From an uncultured Ruminococcus sp. (GTDB lineage: Bacteria; Bacillota; Clostridia; Oscillospirales; Acutalibacteraceae): a DNA stretch of 12,277 bases. The DNA lies in contig CADCOZ010000393.1 in NCBI GenBank assembly GCA_902803125.1, forward strand, positions 1 through 12,277, written 5' to 3'. A program made the position numbers and the translations under genes. Below the pieces are notes generated by a model. The model had not been told where the DNA came from. It was given only the letters and a program-made list of their open reading frames with translations, and searched no databases. Position 1 is the stretch's first letter; each line of letters starts with the position of its first letter. This document shows, piece by piece, positions 8,027 to 12,277 of the stretch.

Positions 8027-8076
8027 GAAACGCTGACACCATCGGCTGCTGATGGTATCAGCGTTTCCTTTTGTTT
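8027..8076 (+). terminator. Rho-independent terminator of the ger operon
   Basis: A long stem pairs GAAACGCTGA (8027-8036) with TCAGCGTTTC (8058-8067). After a single C/A mismatch it continues as ACCATC (8038-8043) with GATGGT (8051-8056) around a 7-base loop. The tail is CTTTTGTTT. It starts 7 bases after the gerBC stop. Confidence 0.88.
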
Positions 8077-8216
8077 GAGACCCACCGTTTTTTGGGGTGA
8101 CAAAAATCAGCGAATTTTAAAAGGGGGGTTATTATGTCCCGCAGGGTCACCCGCTCGCCAGAAAAAGTTTTCCCCCAAGTGGCTGTCCTTAGGCAGAATT
8201 GTTTTTTGAAAAATGC
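8077..8216. other. Gene-free stretch with inverted repeats, possible degenerate repeat
   Basis: I see no supportable gene between the ger terminator and the rpsF promoter. The stretch has poly-T, poly-A and poly-G runs and a 7-bp inverted repeat, GGGTGAC (8095-8101) and GTCACCC (8146-8152), with arms 44 bases apart. The part read on the minus strand near 8160-8180 (GGGGGAAAACTTTTTC) shares GAAAA-CTTTT with the tail of the repeat at the right end of the window (about 12237-12246). It may be a worn dispersed repeat. Open frames on the minus strand here run across the rpsF promoter and leader and look like chance. Confidence 0.4.
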
Positions 8217-8245
8217 TTGACAAAACACACATGGAATAGTATAAT
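8217..8245 (+). promoter_or_regulatory. Consensus sigma-A promoter of rpsF-ssb-rpsR
   Basis: TTGACA (8217-8222), a 17-base spacer and TATAAT (8240-8245) match the consensus exactly, as expected for a highly expressed ribosomal protein operon. The -10 lies inside an 18-base near-palindrome (8233-8250). Transcription should begin near 8252, giving a leader of about 78 bases. Confidence 0.92.
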
Positions 8246-8274
8246 ATTCCTTGTTGTGCATCATACAAAGCATA

Positions 8275-8312
8275 ACTATCCTTACTCCCGTTCTTATGGG
8301 GGTCATAGTCCG
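8275..8312 (+). promoter_or_regulatory. Structured rpsF leader, candidate S6:S18 binding element
   Basis: An outer stem pairs ACTAT (8275-8279) with ATAGT (8305-8309). An inner stem pairs ACTCCC (8284-8289) with GGGGGT (8298-8303) through one G-T wobble. The internal loop is asymmetric (4 bases against 1), and a CCG follows at 8310-8312, directly before the ribosome binding site. Many bacteria carry a leader hairpin before rpsF that binds the S6:S18 complex and features a CCG. Position and shape fit, but I could not score it against the covariance model. Confidence 0.5.
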
Positions 8313-8329
8313 AAAGGAGGTCAATCAAA

Positions 8330-8623
8330 ATGGCAGTTATCAATTCTTATGAGGTCGTTATTGTATTTTCTCTGAAGCGTGGAGAGGATGCTGTAGCTGA
8401 AACTGTTAAAAAGTTCACAGACCTGATCGAAAAGCATGCTACCATGGAAAGCGTTGACGAATGGGGAAAGAGAAAGCTCGCTTATCCCATCAACAAAGAA
8501 ACCGATGCTTACTATGTACTGTATACTTTCAAGTCTGATGCCGTTTTCCCGGCTGAACTTGACAGAATCACCAAGATTACGGACGGCGTTCTGCGTTCCA
8601 TGATCATCAAAAAGGAAGCTTAA
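8330..8623 (+). CDS. rpsF: 30S ribosomal protein S6
   Basis: S6 sits on the platform of the small ribosomal subunit and forms a heterodimer with S18, encoded two genes downstream. The 97-residue sequence is full length. It shows the S6 opening (YEVVIVFSL), the WGKRKLAYPINK motif in the middle and an ATDAYYVLY-like strand (here ETDAYYVLYTF). The site AAAGGAGG ends 9 bases before the ATG and is near ideal. Gene order rpsF-ssb-rpsR is the standard one in Firmicutes. If the leader structure upstream is a true S6:S18 element, the operon is autoregulated. Confidence 0.98.
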   Translation: MAVINSYEVVIVFSLKRGEDAVAETVKKFTDLIEKHATMESVDEWGKRKLAYPINKETDAYYVLYTFKSDAVFPAELDRITKITDGVLRSMIIKKEA

Positions 8624-8640
8624 TTGGAGGGCGTAAACAC

Positions 8641-9099
8641 ATGAATAACGTTTCTTTAATTGGCCGACTGACCGCTGATCCCGAACTGAAACACGCACAG
8701 TCTGGAATGCCGATGGTGAATTTTACTATCGCTGTTGACCGCAATTATGTCAGACCCGGCGAAGAACGTCAGGCTGACTTTATTACCTGCCTTGCATTTG
8801 ATAAAAGAGCGGAGTTAATCTGTAAGTATTTCTCCAAAGGCAAGCGTATTGGTATTGTGGGAGAAATCAGAAGCGGTTCCTATACTGACAGAGACGGCAA
8901 TAAACGCTATACAACTGAAGTGTGGGTAAATAATGTTGATTTTTGCGATTCCAAAAGCGATTCAATCGGCAGCGGTGAGCAACGCAGCTACTCACAGGCT
9001 GCTCCCCGTCGTCAGGAAGCACCGGCACCTGCTCCGTCTTATTCCAGCGGAGATGTTGGTGATTTCTCTGTAACCAGCGATGAGGATCTGCCTTTCTAA
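8641..9099 (+). CDS. ssb: Single-stranded DNA-binding protein
   Basis: SSB coats single-stranded DNA during replication, repair and recombination. The 152-residue protein has an N-terminal OB fold (about 1-104) with the classic NNVSLIGRLTADPELK start. A low-complexity linker rich in Ser, Gln, Ala and Pro (about 105-140) follows, and the acidic tip DEDLPF recruits partner proteins. The gene starts 17 bases after rpsF, behind a TTGGAGG ribosome binding site, and lies between rpsF and rpsR, the usual place for the replicative SSB in Firmicutes. Confidence 0.98.
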   Translation: MNNVSLIGRLTADPELKHAQSGMPMVNFTIAVDRNYVRPGEERQADFITCLAFDKRAELICKYFSKGKRIGIVGEIRSGSYTDRDGNKRYTTEVWVNNVDFCDSKSDSIGSGEQRSYSQAAPRRQEAPAPAPSYSSGDVGDFSVTSDEDLPF

Positions 9100-9123
9100 T
9101 CATTCTAAAAGGAGGAAATATCA

Positions 9124-9375
9124 ATGGCTGAAAGACCCGAAAGAGATAACCGCAGAGGCGGCCGCAAGAGCCGTAAAAAGGTTTGTGCTTTTTGCGTAGA
9201 TAAGGTTGAAGTAATTGATTACAAGGATATTTCAAGACTTCGCCGTTTTGTATCCGAAAGAGCGAAAATTCTGCCCCGCAGAGTAACAGGTACTTGTGCT
9301 CGTCACCAGAGAAATCTGACTGTTGCCATTAAGCGTGCCAGATATCTTGCTCTTATGCCCTATACCAGCGACTAA
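9124..9375 (+). CDS. rpsR: 30S ribosomal protein S18, cysteine-containing form
   Basis: S18 is the partner of S6 on the small subunit platform. The 83-residue sequence has a basic N-terminal tail, then the family core [26 protein letters not shown] in two adjacent segments (31-55). It carries Cys21, Cys24, Cys58 and His61, a set able to bind one zinc ion (the so-called C+ form). Many bacteria have a C- form without these cysteines. The ribosome binding site AAAAGGAGG sits just upstream. It is the last gene of the operon before a terminator-like hairpin. Confidence 0.97.
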   Translation: MAERPERDNRRGGRKSRKKVCAFCVDKVEVIDYKDISRLRRFVSERAKILPRRVTGTCARHQRNLTVAIKRARYLALMPYTSD

Positions 9376-9383
9376 TTCATACT

Positions 9384-9416
9384 GCCGGTGTCATTTTTGG
9401 CATCGGCTTTCTTTTT
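9384..9416 (+). terminator. Terminator or attenuator after rpsR
   Basis: GCCGGTG (9384-9390) pairs with CATCGGC (9401-9407) through one G-T wobble, followed by TTTCTTTTT (9408-9416). The ribosome binding site of the next gene starts 3 bases later, so the hairpin either ends the rpsF operon or limits read-through into the next gene. Confidence 0.75.
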
Positions 9417-9431
9417 ATAAGGAGTGCATCT

Positions 9432-9686
9432 ATGAAACACGTTTATAAAACCAAAAACACCTGCTCCCGTTCGATTGAATTTGAACTGGAGAACGGTATT
9501 GTTACCAATATTCGTTTTAACGGCGGCTGTATGGGCAACACACAGGGCGTTGCAGTGCTGGCCGACGGTATGAAGGCAGAAGATGTTGTCCGCAAATGTC
9601 GGAATATTCAGTGCGGTTTCCGTGGGACATCTTGTCCGGATCAGCTGGCCAAGGCTCTTGAAGAGGCATTGGCTTCGGCCAAATAA
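9432..9686 (+). CDS. TSCPD domain-containing protein (TIGR03905-like)
   Basis: The 84-residue cysteine-rich protein ends in the hallmark segment GTSCPDQLAKALEEAL (about 65-80). Cysteines lie at 11, 33, 56, 61 and 68. The TSCPD domain also occurs at the C-terminus of some B12-dependent ribonucleotide reductases, where cysteines are thought to bind metal or take part in redox. The free-standing TIGR03905 form is common in Clostridia and has no established function. It is preceded by AAGGAG (9419-9424) with 7-base spacing. There is no room for a separate promoter between the terminator-like hairpin and the binding site, so expression may depend on read-through from rpsR. Confidence 0.85.
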   Translation: MKHVYKTKNTCSRSIEFELENGIVTNIRFNGGCMGNTQGVAVLADGMKAEDVVRKCRNIQCGFRGTSCPDQLAKALEEALASAK

Positions 9687-9793
9687 CCATACAAAAAGGA
9701 GCGGCACAGGTCAGGAACCTTCAGCGGTCATTTTCTGTTGCGTCTAAAAAAAGTGCTGAACGGATTGTTTTTGCCTACAAAATTCCTGTTCTT

Positions 9794-9821
9794 TTGCGGA
9801 AGGTTTGTGGTATAGTACAAT
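9794..9821 (+). promoter_or_regulatory. Possible second, upstream promoter before the DUF1015 gene
   Basis: TTGCGG (9794-9799), a 16-base spacer and TACAAT (9816-9821) form a moderate sigma-A match. A transcript from it would start near 9828 and carry the 9-bp hairpin at 9837-9864 at its 5' end. Confidence 0.4.
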
Positions 9822-9836
9822 CACAGCAGAATAATA

Positions 9837-9864
9837 GACGGCCTCAGACGTTTCCGAGGCCGTC
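9837..9864 (+). other. Perfect 9-bp hairpin in the intergenic region
   Basis: GACGGCCTC (9837-9845) pairs perfectly with GAGGCCGTC (9856-9864) around a 10-base loop. Neither side has a convincing T-run (plus side continues AAATCCTTTAC), so it is a poor classical terminator. It could be a 5' stabilising hairpin of the upstream transcript, or an end signal for the TSCPD transcript. Confidence 0.55.
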
Positions 9865-9889
9865 AAATCCTTTACAAAACAGAAAACCA

Positions 9890-9918
9890 TTGACACCGCT
9901 CCTGCCAAACGATACAAT
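9890..9918 (+). promoter_or_regulatory. Sigma-A promoter of the DUF1015 gene
   Basis: TTGACA (9890-9895), 17 bases, TACAAT (9913-9918): one base from full consensus. The expected start is near 9925, about 45 bases before the start codon. Confidence 0.85.
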
Positions 9919-9923
9919 AGGTA

Positions 9924-9945
9924 TATCACACAACGACTTGTGATA
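9924..9945. promoter_or_regulatory. Dyad at the DUF1015 transcription start, possible operator
   Basis: TATCACA (9924-9930) and TGTGATA (9939-9945) are perfect 7-base inverted arms with 8 bases between them. The dyad covers roughly +1 to +21 of the predicted transcript. It could be a repressor site or a hairpin at the mRNA 5' end. No regulator gene lies next to it. Confidence 0.5.
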
Positions 9946-9969
9946 GAACAAGAAAAAGGAGAATTGACA

Positions 9970-11241
9970 ATGGCAGAAATCAGACCCTTTAAGGCACTTC
10001 GTTTCAATACCGAAAAAGCCGGTGCGATCGGCGAATTGGTTTGTCCGCCCTATGATATCATCAGTGAGGAACAAAGGGTGGCGTATCTTCAGAGAAACCC
10101 GCACAATATTATCCGTTTGGAATTGCCGAAAGGAGATCATCCCTATGAACAGGCCGGCGAAACCTTGCAGAAGTGGTTAGCCGAAGGTATTCTTCAGCAG
10201 GACGAACAGGAAGGCTTGTATATCTATGAGGAAGAATTTACCGTCAACGGTCTGCACACCAAATTCAAGGGCTGTATTGTGCGGGTGAAGTTAGAGGAGT
10301 TTTCCAAAGGCGTGGTACTGCCGCATGAGGAAACCTTATCTAAGGCCAAAGAGGATCGCTTTAACCTGATGAAAGCCACCGACTGCAATTTCAGCCAGAT
10401 TTATTCGCTGTATATGGATCCGACCCATGCCATTACCCAACAGCTGGATGCCCTTTCAGAGGGAACACCCGTTCATGAACTGACCGATGGCGATGGGGTT
10501 ACCCATAGACTGTGGATTGTAACAGAGCCGGCCGCTATTGCTCCCATCTGCGAGGCATTTGCCGATAAGAAGCTGTATATTGCCGATGGTCATCACCGTT
10601 ATGAAACAGCCCTGAACTACCGCAATTACTGCCGTGAGCAGAAAAAAGGAAACGGTGGGGAAGAGTACGTTATGATGATGCTGGTAGATATGGAGCATCC
10701 CGGTTTGGTCGTTCTGCCGACACACCGGTTGGTGCGTGACCTGCCTTCTTTTGATGCGGAAAAACTGTTGGAAGGCTGTAAAGCGTATTTCACGGTCAGC
10801 AGAGAGGAGCATATTACCGAGGCCGAAGCCAAGCTGAAGAGCCTGTATGAAGCCGGAAAGAAGTCGTTTGCTTTTTATGACGGCGGCGAAGGCTATACCC
10901 TGCTGACACTCAAGGACGAGCAGATTTTAGCACAGCTGCTGCCGGAGAAGAGTGCCGCTTCACAGGGCTTGGATGTTACCGTACTGCATACGCTGATTCT
11001 GGAAAAAATTTTTGGTATTGACGCTGAAAACATGGCCAAGCAAATTAACTTGACCTATGTCAAGCAGTTTGAAGAAGCCGTTGCTTCTGTTCGGAACGGT
11101 TCGGCACAATGTGCGTTTATCCTGAACCCGACAAAGGTAACGGAAATTCGTGATGTGGCCGCCGCCGGCGAAAAAATGCCGCAGAAATCCACTTATTTCT
11201 ATCCGAAGCTGATTACCGGTCTGGTGATGAATCGTTTCTGA
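9970..11241 (+). CDS. DUF1015 family protein
   Basis: The 423-residue protein is a full-length DUF1015 (COG4198-type) member. Conserved stretches are the RPFKALRF opening (5-12), VCPPYD (24-29), VVLPHEETL (115-123) and ADGHHRYETAL (205-215). The His-His-Arg-Tyr cluster is the most striking candidate active site. Database entries often label the family SpoOJ/ParB-like, and in Clostridia it often lies near serine biosynthesis genes, so a ParB/SerK-type nucleotide-using activity has been suspected. No serA or serC is within this window. I know of no firmly established function. I chose ATG 9970 because AAGGAG (9956-9961) ends 8 bases before it; a GTG at 9940 would add 10 residues but lies in the promoter-proximal dyad. 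The next gene starts 61 bases on without a terminator between them. Confidence 0.93.
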   Translation: MAEIRPFKALRFNTEKAGAIGELVCPPYDIISEEQRVAYLQRNPHNIIRLELPKGDHPYEQAGETLQKWLAEGILQQDEQEGLYIYEEEFTVNGLHTKFKGCIVRVKLEEFSKGVVLPHEETLSKAKEDRFNLMKATDCNFSQIYSLYMDPTHAITQQLDALSEGTPVHELTDGDGVTHRLWIVTEPAAIAPICEAFADKKLYIADGHHRYETALNYRNYCREQKKGNGGEEYVMMMLVDMEHPGLVVLPTHRLVRDLPSFDAEKLLEGCKAYFTVSREEHITEAEAKLKSLYEAGKKSFAFYDGGEGYTLLTLKDEQILAQLLPEKSAASQGLDVTVLHTLILEKIFGIDAENMAKQINLTYVKQFEEAVASVRNGSAQCAFILNPTKVTEIRDVAAAGEKMPQKSTYFYPKLITGLVMNRF

Positions 11242-11302
11242 GCCGCTGCTGTGCGGTACTGTGAAGGAGCATTCTGCTGAAATGTTATTCGGAGGGATAG
11301 CC

Positions 11303-12127
11303 ATGCTTCGCAGTCATCTTGAACCCTTGTCCTTTCAGGAGCGTTTTCACATCCATACCAAAGGAACAGCCGCTTTAGCACCGAACGAATCGCTTGCGGA
11401 ACAGCAGGAAGAACCGCTTGTTTCACGGCCAATACCTTCTGCGGCGGGATTGCCGCCGGCCTTGTCCGGTGCGGTTGGTTGTGAGGAACCCGCCGTGTCA
11501 GCAGTCCCGTCACAGGAAGTAACGGTGCCGCTGGAAAAGGCATTGATGGACACCGAAGAACCGCTTACTTATACCGAAGAAATGCCGTCTGACCCTCTTG
11601 ACACAGCCTGTGTCAAGAATGACCGTGATTTGCCTAAAGCAGATAACAGTCATGTATTGCCGGAATCCTGCGGTATTGTTTATGAGGTAGCGGAAGAATT
11701 GTATCGGCGGGAAAAGACCGCCTCTGAAATTGAAGCACTGTGTCAACCGCCTTTTAAGAAAGTATTTGACCGTGAACAGCTGGAACAGCTGGATCGGCAG
11801 GCACGGGAAGATACCTTTCGGCTGCTGTCGGCCGAAGGTATGGGAAATCCGGCCTCTGATGACACAAAGACCTTTTCGATGGGTACGGCCTTTTGGCTGC
11901 AGGCTGTTCTTTTTGTACCGGTGCTGAATCTGGTCACCGCCCTGCTGTTTTCCTTCCGCAGAGCCGCCAACCCCAAAACCAGCGGTATACAGGTATATTG
12001 TCGGGCGTTTTTGGCATGGATGGCGGTATTGATGACAGCCGCATTGATCTTTTTTGCTGTCAGTTATTTTTCCGACCCGGCCCATACCGGCTTTTATCAA
12101 AAGCTGACCCTTCTTTTCGGAACATAA
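11303..12127 (+). CDS. Unrecognised protein with two C-terminal membrane helices
   Basis: The 274-residue product matches no family I can name with certainty. Residues 1-125 are low complexity, rich in Pro, Glu, Ala and Ser, and probably disordered. Residues 126-175 look helical and charged (EELYRREKTASEIEAL, DREQLEQLDRQA). Two hydrophobic helices follow at about 197-217 and 233-255, with a short basic loop (FRRAANPKT) between them. The pattern of W-x-hydrophobic, P-x-LN, basic loop, then RA-F resembles a small C-terminal membrane module found in many Clostridia hypothetical proteins. There is no N-terminal signal peptide, so the long N-terminal part is probably cytosolic. I chose ATG 11303 because GGAGGG (11291-11296) lies 6 bases upstream. 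In-frame GTG 11261 and ATG 11282 are weaker. It is probably co-transcribed with the DUF1015 gene. Confidence 0.75.
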   Translation: MLRSHLEPLSFQERFHIHTKGTAALAPNESLAEQQEEPLVSRPIPSAAGLPPALSGAVGCEEPAVSAVPSQEVTVPLEKALMDTEEPLTYTEEMPSDPLDTACVKNDRDLPKADNSHVLPESCGIVYEVAEELYRREKTASEIEALCQPPFKKVFDREQLEQLDRQAREDTFRLLSAEGMGNPASDDTKTFSMGTAFWLQAVLFVPVLNLVTALLFSFRRAANPKTSGIQVYCRAFLAWMAVLMTAALIFFAVSYFSDPAHTGFYQKLTLLFGT

Positions 12128-12147
12128 GAGCCTGTTCAGAATCCTTC

Positions 12148-12166
12148 CCAACACCCGGAATGTTGG
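12148..12166 (+). repeat. Small hairpin leading into the right-end repeat
   Basis: CCAACA (12148-12153) pairs with TGTTGG (12161-12166) around CCCGGAA. It shares bases with the first hairpin of the repeat (12163-12183), so the two would compete. It has no T-run and is a weak terminator candidate for the gene that ends at 12127. Confidence 0.45.
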
Positions 12167-12246
12167 AGGGCTTTGCCCTCCAAACCTCCCACCAGAGGCT
12201 CTGCCTCTGGACTCCGCAAGCCTTTGAAAAGCTTGCGAAAAACTTT
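12159..12246 (+). repeat. Triple-hairpin dispersed repeat, right copy
   Basis: Three perfect hairpins follow one another. First, TTGGAGGGC/GCCCTCCAA (12163-12183, loop TTT). Second, CCAGAGGC/GCCTCTGG (12192-12210, loop TCT). Third, CGCAAGC/GCTTGCG (12215-12237). A GAAAAACTTTT tail follows. The first hairpin and its flanks resemble the minus-strand reading of bases 1-38. There is no open frame worth calling. It resembles hairpin-rich intergenic repeats I associate with Clostridia genomes, but I cannot check copy number here. It may also provide 3' end protection or termination for the preceding gene. Confidence 0.65.
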
Positions 12247-12277
12247 TGTGTTGATATTTCATCAAATCTTTCCCTGA

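Noticed and set aside
8058..8343. Two minus-strand open frames between the ger terminator and rpsF
   Set aside because: They cover a consensus promoter, a structured leader and a ribosome binding site of the other strand, and have no domain.
9687..9793. A small gene after the AAAAGGAG at about 9694
   Set aside because: No ATG follows at a suitable distance, and a TTG-started frame has no conserved features.
9837..9864. Riboswitch or T-box
   Set aside because: There is only one simple hairpin. No conserved T-box sequence or multi-stem aptamer can be seen.
9940..9969. GTG start for the DUF1015 gene
   Set aside because: It lies in the dyad near the transcription start and has no binding site. 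ATG 9970 has ideal spacing and the usual DUF1015 opening.
12159..12246. CRISPR-like array or phage attachment site
   Set aside because: The hairpins differ from each other, there are no regular spacers, and no cas or integrase gene is present.
11510..12265. A 251-residue minus-strand frame at the right end
   Set aside because: It runs through the repeat and antisense to the unknown membrane protein gene, with no recognisable domain. The plus-strand frame has a far better ribosome binding site and clear membrane helices.

Overview
The window comes from a low-to-mid GC Gram-positive, most likely an endospore-forming member of the Clostridia (Oscillospiraceae/Ruminococcaceae-like). The evidence is a lonA-engB pair, a tandem DUF421-DUF4363 gene pair, a gerA-type spore germination operon, a compact rpsF-ssb-rpsR operon, a TIGR03905-type TSCPD protein and a DUF1015 protein. 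The family names come from recognising the translated proteins; no database search was possible.

Layout from left to right. Bases 1-42 hold the end of a hairpin-rich dispersed repeat. A near-consensus sigma-A promoter then drives lon and the translationally coupled engB/ysxC, which end at a strong intrinsic terminator. Two minus-strand genes follow (DUF421 membrane protein, then DUF4363), converging on that terminator. Divergent from them is a germinant-receptor operon made of gerA and a single long gene that fuses a GerB permease to a GerC lipoprotein. It has a candidate sigma-G promoter upstream and a strong terminator downstream. After a roughly 300-base gap comes rpsF-ssb-rpsR, with a consensus promoter and a structured leader that may be an S6:S18 autoregulatory element. 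A terminator-like hairpin then sits directly against the ribosome binding site of a small cysteine-rich TSCPD gene. A promoter-rich intergenic region leads to a DUF1015 gene and an unrecognised two-helix membrane protein. The window ends in another copy of the hairpin repeat, in the opposite orientation to the left copy.

Most genes are housekeeping: protein quality control, ribosome assembly, and translation with ssDNA binding. The accessory part is the spore block at about 3.1-8.1 kb. Its most unusual item is the GerB-GerC fusion. In it the lipoprotein signal of GerC lies inside the polyprotein, after a basic cytoplasmic-type linker, so a lipobox and a possible signal peptidase II site sit at the junction. 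I found no CRISPR array, tRNA, rRNA, transposase or clearly new multi-gene defence system.
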